Origin: Kiloniellales bacterium
Lineage (GTDB): Bacteria; Pseudomonadota; Alphaproteobacteria; Kiloniellales; JAKSBE01
Direction of reading: 5' to 3'
Assembly (NCBI GenBank): GCA_030066685.1
Contig: JASJBF010000039.1
Coordinates: forward strand, 1-64,000
DNA: 64,000 bases
Notes under the pieces: generated by a model
What the model was told of the DNA's origin: nothing
Database searches by the model: none
Seen by the model: only the letters and a program-made list of their open reading frames with translations
Translations under genes and position numbers: made by a program
Shown: positions 18,477-25,945 of the stretch, in pieces
How the letters are laid out: each line of letters opens with the position of its first letter
Position numbering within the stretch: position 1 is the first letter of the stretch

Positions 18477-20947
18477 CGCTGTTCAAGGCCCGATCGAAGG
18501 CCCCGCGGAAGCCTGCCGGCTCCGCTTCCGACGACGGCCCGCCGCTGCTGGCGGCCCGGCTTCGCACCGCCCAGGCCGTGCTGTTTTGGGAGACGCTGTG
18601 GCCCAGGCTCTGGCCCCTCGCCGGCCTGGCCGGCCTGTTCCTGGCCCTGGCCCTGCTCGATTTCCTGCCGGCCTTGCCAGCCTGGGCCCACGGTCTGGTG
18701 CTCACGGGCTTCCTCGGTGCGGCGGCCTTCGTCCTTTGGCGGGCCCTGCACCGGCTGCGCTGGCCGGCCCTGGCGGCCGCCCGACACCGGGTGGAACGGG
18801 ACAGCGGCCTCGACCACCGGCCCCTGACCGGCCTTGAGGACCACCTGGCCTCCGGCGCGCGCGATGCCGCCACTTCGGCCTTGTGGGACCTACACCGCCG
18901 GCGCCTGCTGGCCCAGGTCGCCAGGCTGCGGCTCGGCCTGCCGCGCGCCTCTCTGGTCAAGGCCGATCCCCTGGGCCTCAGGGTCCTTGTGATCCTGCTG
19001 CTGGTGGTCGCGGCGATCGACGGCCGCGACGACTGGCAGGACCGGCTGGCCCGGGCCTTCCTGCCCCAGGCCGCCGCGGCAGCGGCCCTGGCCAGCGGGC
19101 TCGACGTCTGGATCACACCGCCGGAGTACACCGGCCTGCCGCCGCTGCTGCTCGACAGGGACCAGGAGCCCAAGGCCACGGTCACCGTGCCGATCGGCAG
19201 CCAGTTGCTGGCCCAGGTCCAGGGCGGCCGCGGCCAGCCCAGCCTGCGCCTCGGCGAGGAGGAGACCGCCTTCGAGAGCTTCGGCGGCGACGCCTACCGA
19301 ATCAGCCGCGAGATCACGGCCGGCGCGCGGCTCGAGATCCTGCAGGCCGGCCGGCCGCTGGCCGCCTGGCCGATCCAGATCCTGCCGGACAACCCGCCTG
19401 AGATCGAGTTCCTGAGCCCGCCGGCCGGCCGCGAGCGCAACGCCCTGCGTCTGGAATTCGGCGCCGCCGACGACTACGGCTTGGCGACGACCACGGCCGA
19501 GATCCGGCGCCTCGACGCCGACCCCGAGAGCGAGCCGCTGGTGCTCGAACTCCCGCTGCCGGGACCCCACCTCAAGACCGCCGAGAGCGTCAGCTATCAC
19601 GACCTGACCCCGCACCCCTGGGCCGGCCTGCAGGTCGAGATCAAGCTCCTGGCCCGCGACGCCCTGGGCCAGGTCGGGCGCAGCGACCCGGTGCACACCG
19701 TGCTGCCCGAGCGCATCTTCAATCATCCGGTGGCGCGCGCCCTGGTCGAGCTGCGCAAGCAGCTAACTTTGGAGCCGGAGCGCCGCTTCCCGGTGATCCA
19801 GGTGCTGCGCGAACTCTATGAGCGGCCGGATCACTATTTCCACGACTTCGTCGTTGCCCTTGCGATTCGCTCTGCCGAGCGGCGCCTGGGGCTCGATCCT
19901 TCGGACGAGGCGGTGCCCGAAGTCCAGAAGCTGATGTGGGACACCGCCCTCAGGATCGAGGAGGGCGAGCTGGCCCTGGCCGAGGCGGACCTGCGCGAGA
20001 TCCAGGAAGAACTACAGAAAGCCCTGGCCGAAGGCGCCCCCGACGAGGAGATCCAGGAGCTGTTGAACCAGCTCGAGCAGGCCATGGACCGCTTTCTCAG
20101 CGAGCTGAGCGAGCAGCTCATGCAGGACCTCGGCGAGCGCGGCGGCGAGCTTCCGGAGATGGACAGCGCCGACCAGCTGGTCAGCTCCGAGGACCTGCAG
20201 AGCCTGATCGAGGCCGCCCGGGAGCTGGCGCGCTCCGGTCAGATGGACGCCGCCCGCGAGATGCTGGCCCAGCTGCGCGAGCTCTTGGAGAACCTGCGCG
20301 CCAACCCCTTCGCCCAGCAGATGGACGACGCCAACCGCCAGGCAATGCAGATGATGCAGGAGATGGAGCGGATGATCGACGAGCAGCAGCAGCTGCTCGA
20401 CCGCAGCTTCGACCGGGCGCAGCGCCAGGAGCAGTTCGATCCGCAGCGCATGGGACGGGAGAACAGCAACGATGCCCAGCGGCAGGAAAGCCTGCGCCGC
20501 GCCCTGGGCGAGATGATGCGCCAGTTGGGCGACGCCCTCGGCGAGATCCCCCAGCCGCTGGGCAACGCCGAGCAGGCGATGCGCGGCGCGGTCGAGTCTC
20601 TGGAGCGGGGCGAGCCCGGCAAAGCGACCGGCCCGCAGGGCGAGGCGCTCGACCAGATGCAGCAGGGCATGCAGTCCATGGTCGAGGCGATGATGCAGCA
20701 GATGGGGCAGGGCAGCGGCGGGCGCGCCGGCGCCTTCGGCTGGCAGCCGGGCACCGACCGGGATCCCTTGGGGCGCAGTCCGGCCGGCCAGGGCCTCGAC
20801 AACCTGGGCGGGGTCGAGATCCCCGATCAGATGGAGATGCGCCGGGTCCGCGAGATCATGCAGGAACTGCAGCGCCGGGCCGGCCAGCCCAGCCGGCCGC
20901 GCTTCGAGCGCGACTACATCGACCGCCTGCTGCGGCGCTTCGACTGA
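18473..20947 (+). CDS. TIGR02302/DUF4175 family membrane protein
   Basis: 824 residues. Two or three hydrophobic segments in the first 190 residues (around 50-95 and 165-185) anchor it. A beta-rich middle follows (about 210-420; for example LDVWITPPEYTGLPPLLL). The C-terminal 400 residues are a Gln/Met/Glu-rich helical region with NRQAMQMMQEMERMIDEQQQ and MQQGMQSMVEAMMQQMGQG. This layout is that of the alphaproteobacterial TIGR02302 family next to lysA. The function is not established; the long helical part suggests an envelope structural or scaffold role. A GTG start overlaps lysA by four bases. Confidence 0.88.
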   Translation: MTLFKARSKAPRKPAGSASDDGPPLLAARLRTAQAVLFWETLWPRLWPLAGLAGLFLALALLDFLPALPAWAHGLVLTGFLGAAAFVLWRALHRLRWPALAAARHRVERDSGLDHRPLTGLEDHLASGARDAATSALWDLHRRRLLAQVARLRLGLPRASLVKADPLGLRVLVILLLVVAAIDGRDDWQDRLARAFLPQAAAAAALASGLDVWITPPEYTGLPPLLLDRDQEPKATVTVPIGSQLLAQVQGGRGQPSLRLGEEETAFESFGGDAYRISREITAGARLEILQAGRPLAAWPIQILPDNPPEIEFLSPPAGRERNALRLEFGAADDYGLATTTAEIRRLDADPESEPLVLELPLPGPHLKTAESVSYHDLTPHPWAGLQVEIKLLARDALGQVGRSDPVHTVLPERIFNHPVARALVELRKQLTLEPERRFPVIQVLRELYERPDHYFHDFVVALAIRSAERRLGLDPSDEAVPEVQKLMWDTALRIEEGELALAEADLREIQEELQKALAEGAPDEEIQELLNQLEQAMDRFLSELSEQLMQDLGERGGELPEMDSADQLVSSEDLQSLIEAARELARSGQMDAAREMLAQLRELLENLRANPFAQQMDDANRQAMQMMQEMERMIDEQQQLLDRSFDRAQRQEQFDPQRMGRENSNDAQRQESLRRALGEMMRQLGDALGEIPQPLGNAEQAMRGAVESLERGEPGKATGPQGEALDQMQQGMQSMVEAMMQQMGQGSGGRAGAFGWQPGTDRDPLGRSPAGQGLDNLGGVEIPDQMEMRRVREIMQELQRRAGQPSRPRFERDYIDRLLRRFD

Positions 20948-21016
20948 CGCACTCCCCGATCAGACGCCTTGGAACTCGGGCAGGTCCCGGCCGGAGGCCT
21001 TCGCGCGTTTTCGGAA

Positions 21017-21391
21017 TCAGCTCCGTGGGTTTCCGGAGGCCAGGGTCTCGTCGACCACCCGGCAGATCTCGGCGAGGGTGAAGGGCTTCGGGATCACCCG
21101 GTGGATCAATTCCTCAAGGTTGTGCGCCTTCTGCCGCTCCGCGGAAAAGCCCGACATCATCAGGATCCGCATGTCCGGATGGTCCCGGGCGGCCTTGAGC
21201 GCCAGGGCGATCCCGTCCAGGCCCGGCATGACGATATCGGTGAGCAAGAGGTCGAAGGCCCCATCGCTCAGGGCTTCGAGCGCCGCGACACCGTCATCGA
21301 CCGCGACGACCTCATGGCCCCGATGGTTCAAGGCCCGCGCGACGAAGCGGCGCACGGCAGGGTCGTCTTCCGCGATCAGGATCCGCGGCAT
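21017..21391 (-). CDS. cpdR: CpdR-like single-domain response regulator
   Basis: 124 residues, a receiver domain only. Seen: MPRILIAEDDPAVRRFVARA (acidic pair), LLLTDIVMPGLDGIALALKA with the phospho-acceptor Asp, the MSGFSAERQKAH switch region, and KPFTLAEICRVVDE with the conserved Lys. CpdR, in its unphosphorylated form, primes ClpXP to degrade CtrA and other cell-cycle proteins. IVMPGLDGIALALKAARDHP and the KPFTLAEI end fit CpdR better than other stand-alone receivers. A perfect CtrA box lies 175 bases upstream. The start at 21391 gives the family length. Confidence 0.87.
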   Translation of the reverse strand: MPRILIAEDDPAVRRFVARALNHRGHEVVAVDDGVAALEALSDGAFDLLLTDIVMPGLDGIALALKAARDHPDMRILMMSGFSAERQKAHNLEELIHRVIPKPFTLAEICRVVDETLASGNPRS

Positions 21392-21565
21392 GGGCCTCCA
21401 CACTCGACTCGATTGAACCTGCACTTCTCTTCCGATACCGGCCGATCGCCGGGCGACGCTGCCCTAGACGGCGCACCACCGCGCCTCGCCAAAGCAGAAT
21501 ATCTCTGTGAATTTCCTCCCAAATTTGCCGGGCTTCCCAGCCGCTGCAGGATTGAGTCAAATTTC

Positions 21566-21580
21566 TTAAGCACGCGTTAA
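21566..21580. promoter_or_regulatory. CtrA binding box upstream of cpdR
   Basis: TTAAGCACGCGTTAA matches TTAA-N7-TTAA exactly, the full CtrA site of Caulobacter-type bacteria. Between two minus-strand genes it can only be upstream of cpdR (start at 21391). Three GANTC (CcrM-type) sites lie nearby at 21406, 21554 and 21598. Confidence 0.65.
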
Positions 21581-21657
21581 GCTGGCGCGGAGAGAGTGAC
21601 TCTGATCAGCCTACGATGAAGTACCGCCCTCGGGTGAATTAGAATCAGTAAAAACTA

Positions 21658-22380
21658 CTATTGCTTGTCTGGCGGTGCCTCGGCAACAAAATTGATCGTG
21701 AGCTCGGTCGCGCCGTCCGGCGGACTCTGGGCCAAGGTGGAAAAGGTGGTCCGCTCGCCGGGCGAGAGGTTCTTGACGTCGGTCGAGAAGTACCAGGCCG
21801 CCAGCTCCTGGCCGGAAGCGTCGTGCAGGCTGGCGCGCAGGGTCGGAACCGGGCGCTCGCTTTCCGAGACGTTGGCGACCACGCCCTCGATGATCAGGCG
21901 GCGCTGGCCGTCGAAGGTGCGTCGCACCGAAGTCACGTCCTGAAGGGCCAGCCCCTGGCCCGGCGCCTCGGCGCCGATCCCGAAGAGCTCGTAGAAGCGC
22001 GCAGCCTCCGGCAGGGCGACGACGATCGCTTCGCGGCCGAGCCAAAGAGCTCCGACCAGGATCACCACGACCGCGGCGAAGGCTCCCCAGGCCACCAGCC
22101 GGCCCCGGCCCCCGCTGCCGCGTCGGGCGCGGTTTCGCAGGGCCGCCGCGCTGCGCCGCCGCACGCCTCGAATCGCATCGCGCTCGCTGTACTCGGGCTC
22201 CGCCTCGACCGGGCCGACCTCGACCGGCCCCTGCGGCGGCGGCTGGGCATCGTTCTCCACGGTGGGCAGCTGACGCCATGTATGGCCGCAGCTGCCACAG
22301 CGGACCTTGCGTCCCGCCGGGCCAATCAACTCCGTGTTGATCGTGAAGCGGGCGCTACAGCTAGGACAAGTCAGAATCAT
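21658..22380 (-). CDS. MJ0042 zinc-ribbon membrane protein with DUF3426 domain
   Basis: 240 residues. The N-terminus carries a zinc ribbon, MILTCPSCSARFTI then KVRCGSCGHTWRQ (two CxxC pairs). An acidic and then Arg-rich linker follows, one transmembrane helix (about 105-127, LVAWGAFAAVVVILVGALWL) and a C-terminal DUF3426 domain that starts near LALQDVTSVRRTFDGQRRL and ends TELTINFVAEAPPDKQ. Location next to ftsEX is typical for alphaproteobacteria, but no function is established. A well-formed promoter lies just upstream. Confidence 0.87.
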   Translation of the reverse strand: MILTCPSCSARFTINTELIGPAGRKVRCGSCGHTWRQLPTVENDAQPPPQGPVEVGPVEAEPEYSERDAIRGVRRRSAAALRNRARRGSGGRGRLVAWGAFAAVVVILVGALWLGREAIVVALPEAARFYELFGIGAEAPGQGLALQDVTSVRRTFDGQRRLIIEGVVANVSESERPVPTLRASLHDASGQELAAWYFSTDVKNLSPGERTTFSTLAQSPPDGATELTINFVAEAPPDKQ

Positions 22381-22727
22381 CCGGCCAGCCAGCCAAAGTG
22401 GCCTAAATCCTTAATCTTATAGGATTCTTGACCTTCGTAGACAAGACGACAGCTGCACGGCAAGCGCCCTTGCTTCCAGTTTGATCCCGAAATGCCCCCC
22501 TCCACGCTCGTCCCCGGCCAACCACGCCCGCCAGCAGAGGTTCCTGCCGAGTCTCGCTTGAGAATCCGAACGGACAGCACGCGAATCGCCCGCCGGTCCG
22601 TCTTGAGCTTGACACATTTGACGGCGAGTCTGAAAGCGGTGGTCTGAGGGTCGAATGTTATCGCGTCGCGCTTTACGGCGGCGCGGGGGGTGTGCGATGC
22701 TGCGCCGCCCGCGTGAGGAGACGTCTC
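22381..22727. promoter_or_regulatory. Divergent region between zinc-ribbon gene and ftsE
   Basis: 347 bases without a convincing gene. On the minus strand TTGTCT (22444-22439), a 17-base spacer and TATAAG (22421-22416) form a good promoter for the zinc-ribbon gene, with a leader of about 30 bases. On the plus strand TTGACA (22609-22614) is a possible -35 for ftsE, but its -10 at standard spacing is poor (GAAAGC). The rest holds nothing I can name. Confidence 0.55.
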
Positions 22728-23432
22728 TTGGTCCGATTTGAAGACGCCGGTTTTCGCTACGGCTCCGGTCCTTTCGTCTTTCAGGACGCGACGTTTCATT
22801 TGGAGCCCGGCTCTTTTCACTTCGTTCTGGGAGCCAGCGGCGCCGGCAAGTCCTCCTTGCTGAAGCTGATGTACTTGGCCCTGTCGCCGACCCTCGGGCG
22901 GGTGAGCCTCTTCGGGCGCAGCGTGTCCGAGCTCAGCCGCAACGAGCTCGCCAACATGCGCCGCCGGATCGGCGTGATCTTCCAGGATTTCCGCCTGCTC
23001 GACCACCTCTCCGCAATGGAGAACGTCGCCCTGCCCCTGCGCGTCTCGGGCCAGCACGACGAGCGCGTTCAGCAGCACGTCATTGAGCTTCTGGCCTGGG
23101 TCGGACTGGCCGAGCAACTGCAGGCCCTGCCGCCGACCCTGTCGGGCGGCGAGCAGCAGCGCGTCGCCATCGCCCGCGCGGTCATCGGGCGGCCCAGCCT
23201 GCTGATCGCCGACGAGCCGACCGGCAACGTCGACGACCGCATCGCGGTCCGCCTGCTCTATCTCTTCGAGGAACTCAACAAGATGGGCACGACGGTGGTC
23301 ATCGCGACCCACAACGAAGGCCTCGCCGCCCGCTTCGCCCAGCCCATCCTGCGGCTCCAGGACGGCCAGGTCCGCTACGTCGCGCCCGGCTACCGGCGCA
23401 GCTTCAGCCTTGCCAGGGGGAGCGGAAGCTGA
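22728..23432 (+). CDS. ftsE: Cell division ATP-binding protein FtsE
   Basis: 234 residues. ATPase of the FtsEX complex, which couples the divisome to peptidoglycan hydrolase activation. Seen: Walker [20 protein letters not shown], the ABC signature [18 protein letters not shown], Walker [14 protein letters not shown], and the H-loop [10 protein letters not shown]. The start is taken as the TTG at 22728 ([12 protein letters not shown]), with GAGGAG seven bases before it; an ATG 12 codons upstream adds residues unlike the family. ftsX begins directly after the stop. Confidence 0.93.
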   Translation: MVRFEDAGFRYGSGPFVFQDATFHLEPGSFHFVLGASGAGKSSLLKLMYLALSPTLGRVSLFGRSVSELSRNELANMRRRIGVIFQDFRLLDHLSAMENVALPLRVSGQHDERVQQHVIELLAWVGLAEQLQALPPTLSGGEQQRVAIARAVIGRPSLLIADEPTGNVDDRIAVRLLYLFEELNKMGTTVVIATHNEGLAARFAQPILRLQDGQVRYVAPGYRRSFSLARGSGS

Positions 23433-24323
23433 ATGGCTTCGGCGCACCTGGATGTGCCCTTCGACCGTGACGGCTCGGCACGCTTCCTGCCCTGGTTGAT
23501 CGGCTTCATGGTCTACCTGGCCGCCCTGTCGCTGGTCAGCGCGCTCGCCATGAACAAGATCCTCGACCGCTGGGACCGCGGCCTGGCCGGCCAGCTCACC
23601 CTGCAGATCCCGCCGCCGGAGCCGACCGAAGCGCCGACGAAGCGGGAGCGGCGCCTGGACCGGGCGATCGACATCCTGACCAGCACCGCCGGCGTCACCG
23701 GGGCCGTGGTCATGGACCCGGCGGACATGAACAAGCTGCTGGTGCCCTGGCTCGGCGAAGGCGCGCTGGAGCAGGGCCTGCCGCTGCCGGACCTGATCGC
23801 GGTGCAACTCGATCCCTCGGCGCCGCCGGATCTCGACGCGCTGCAGCTCAGGCTGTCCGAAGCGGTGCCCGGGATTGAGAGCGACAGCCACCAGGCCTAC
23901 TTGTCCCGTCTGCTCGGCCTGACCCGCTCGATCCAGATCGTCGCCGCGGTGGTGGTCCTGCTGGTCGGCCTCTCCGCGGTCCTGGCCGTGGTCTTCGTGA
24001 CCAACACCGGGCTGTCCATCCACCGCCATGTGATCGAGGTGCTCCACATGATCGGCGCGCACGACGACTACGTGGCGCAGCAGTTCCAGCGCTACGCCTT
24101 CAAGCTCGGCCTGCGCGGCGGGTTTCTGGGCTTGGTCCTCGCGGTGCCGACCGTGCTGCTGGTCGGACGCCAGTTCGGCGCCAGCGAGGTGACCCTGCTG
24201 CCGGACCTGGCGCTGTCGCCCGTGGACTGGGCCGCGGTCGCCCTGCTGCCGCTGATCGCGGCGGTGATCGCGATGATGACCGCGCGCTTTACCGTGCTCC
24301 GGACGCTGGTCCAGCTGCTCTAG
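23433..24323 (+). CDS. ftsX: Cell division protein FtsX
   Basis: 296 residues. A first membrane helix (about 20-42) is followed by an extracytoplasmic domain (about 43-165). Three more helices come at about 170-195, 220-250 and 265-290, the FtsX layout. The ARFLPWLIGFMVYLAALSLV and VLHMIGAHDDYVAQQFQRYA stretches are family-like. It partners with FtsE in the same operon with no spacer. Confidence 0.9.
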   Translation: MASAHLDVPFDRDGSARFLPWLIGFMVYLAALSLVSALAMNKILDRWDRGLAGQLTLQIPPPEPTEAPTKRERRLDRAIDILTSTAGVTGAVVMDPADMNKLLVPWLGEGALEQGLPLPDLIAVQLDPSAPPDLDALQLRLSEAVPGIESDSHQAYLSRLLGLTRSIQIVAAVVVLLVGLSAVLAVVFVTNTGLSIHRHVIEVLHMIGAHDDYVAQQFQRYAFKLGLRGGFLGLVLAVPTVLLVGRQFGASEVTLLPDLALSPVDWAAVALLPLIAAVIAMMTARFTVLRTLVQLL

Positions 24324-24367
24324 GCTCCCGGACGAGGCACCAGCGCCCACGACCTTGGCTCCCAGAC

Positions 24368-24997
24368 ATGGCCGGCGAACCCGACTCCCTCAAGACCTCG
24401 ACCCCGCGGCAGCGGCTGCTCCGCATCCTGGCGCTGCTCGGCCTGCTCGCGGCGGTCTGGACCGCCGGCCTGTTCTGGTTCGCCGCGACCCTTGAGACCA
24501 AGCCGGAACTCAGCGACCGCCGCACCGACGCCATCGTCGTCCTGACCGGCGGCAGCCTCCGGGTCGAGCAGGGTATCGAGCTGCTGTCCCGCGGCCTGGC
24601 CGAGAAGCTCTTCGTCTCCGGCGTTGCCCAGGGCGTCGACGTCAAGCAGCTGCTCAAGGTCTCCCGGGAGGCTCCCGAGGATCTCTCCTGCTGCATCGCC
24701 CTGGGCTACGAAGCCGACGACACCGCCGGCAACGCACGCGAGACCGCCGACTGGATGCAGGCCCAGGGCTATGCGTCCCTGCGCCTGGTCACCGCCGCCT
24801 ATCACATGCCGCGCAGCCTGCTGGAGTTCCGCCGGACCATGCCGGAGGTCGAGATCCTGCCGCATCCGGTCTTCCCGGCCCACGTCAAGCAGGAGGACTG
24901 GTGGCGCTGGCCGGGCAGCACCAACCTGCTGGTGTCCGAATACAGCAAGTACCTGATCGCCAGGATTCGCGCCGCCCTCGTGCCGGTCGCAAAATGA
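24368..24997 (+). CDS. YdcF/ElyC-like DUF218 membrane protein
   Basis: 209 residues with one N-terminal membrane helix (about 20-40) and a DUF218 domain: TDAIVVLTGGSLRVEQGIEL, SRGLAEKLFVSGVAQGVD, NARETADWMQAQGYASLRLV and TAAYHMPRSLLEFRRTMP. Members such as ElyC and SanA act in envelope or peptidoglycan precursor maintenance. Placement between ftsX and plsC supports an envelope role. It overlaps plsC by four bases. Confidence 0.9.
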   Translation: MAGEPDSLKTSTPRQRLLRILALLGLLAAVWTAGLFWFAATLETKPELSDRRTDAIVVLTGGSLRVEQGIELLSRGLAEKLFVSGVAQGVDVKQLLKVSREAPEDLSCCIALGYEADDTAGNARETADWMQAQGYASLRLVTAAYHMPRSLLEFRRTMPEVEILPHPVFPAHVKQEDWWRWPGSTNLLVSEYSKYLIARIRAALVPVAK

Positions 24998-25752
24998 CGC
25001 GGCTTCGCTCGCTGCTGTTCAACGCCGTGTTCCTGCTGTGGAGCGTCGTCATGCATCTGGCGACCCTGCCGCTGCTGTTCGGCCCTGGGCGCGCGATCTA
25101 CCTGATGGGCTGGATCTGGGTTCGCGGCAGCCTGCTGCTGCTGGGCGCGATCTGCGGCCTCCGCTACCGGGTCGAGGGCTGGGAGAACTTGCCCGACCAG
25201 CCGGTGATCATCGCCGCCAAGCACCAGTCGATCTGGGAGACCATCGCCTTCTGCCACGTCTTCCGGCGCCCAGTCTTCGTGCTCAAGCAGGAGCTGCTTC
25301 GGATCCCCTTCTACGGCTGGTACCTGAATCGCACGGGCATGATCGCCATCGACCGCGACGGCGGCGCACGCGCCCTGCGCCGCATGATCGCCGAGGCGCG
25401 GGAACGGCTCGACGACGGCAAGCACATCGTCATTTTCCCCGAGGGGACCCGCACCGAGCCCGGGCAGCGGCGCCCCTACCACCCCGGGGTCGCGGCGCTC
25501 TACAAGCAGCTCGACGTGCCGGTGCTGCCGGTCGCGCTCAACTCCGGTCTCTACTGGCCGGCCCGAAGCTTCCGGCAGCGGCCCGGGGTGATCACGGTCA
25601 GGCTGCTGCCGCCGCTGCCGCCCGGTCTCGACCGCCGGGAGTTCATCGCCCGCCTTGAGCAGGCCATCGAAGACACCAGTCGGGCGCTGCTGCCGGGCCG
25701 CCCGCACAGGACTGCGGCGATGCCTGTGGATAACTCTGTGGGCAAATCCTAA
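24994..25752 (+). CDS. plsC: 1-acyl-sn-glycerol-3-phosphate acyltransferase
   Basis: 252 residues. Makes phosphatidic acid from lysophosphatidic acid at the inner membrane. Seen: a hydrophobic N-terminus (about 8-55), then the acyltransferase motifs IIAAKHQSIWETIAFCHVF (HX4E rather than the more common HX4D), RTGMIAIDRDGGARAL, IVIFPEGTRTEPG and VLPVALNSGLYW. The ATG at 24994 overlaps the previous stop, so it is the last gene of the ftsE operon. Confidence 0.92.
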   Translation: MTRLRSLLFNAVFLLWSVVMHLATLPLLFGPGRAIYLMGWIWVRGSLLLLGAICGLRYRVEGWENLPDQPVIIAAKHQSIWETIAFCHVFRRPVFVLKQELLRIPFYGWYLNRTGMIAIDRDGGARALRRMIAEARERLDDGKHIVIFPEGTRTEPGQRRPYHPGVAALYKQLDVPVLPVALNSGLYWPARSFRQRPGVITVRLLPPLPPGLDRREFIARLEQAIEDTSRALLPGRPHRTAAMPVDNSVGKS

Positions 25753-25921
25753 GCCCCCGGGGCGCCTGCGCTTTCCGGCCGCACGCCGGAGAACAAGAGC
25801 CGAACCCTGCGTTGACCCGCCTCGCTGCCGGGCCTAACTTCGGGGCGCCGGAGTGGTCCGGGGAAGATCCGTGTAGTTCCCGGAATTCCTGACCTTCGTG
25901 CGGAGCGACCTGCTCCGACGA

Positions 25922-25933
25922 CCGATATATCGG
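25922..25933. promoter_or_regulatory. Perfect 12-base palindrome before nrdJ
   Basis: CCGATATATCGG lies 12 bases before the GTG start of the ribonucleotide reductase gene. Its ATATAT centre is like that of NrdR boxes, but the flanks differ from the usual ACACWATATATWGTGT form and I see no second box. Position over the ribosome site region would suit a repressor or an RNA hairpin. Confidence 0.3.
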
Positions 25934-25945
25934 GGTGGAGCCGAG

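Noticed and set aside
25753-25945. Cobalamin riboswitch before nrdJ
   Set aside because: The gap is long enough, but I see no B12-box (GCCACTG-type) or conserved core.
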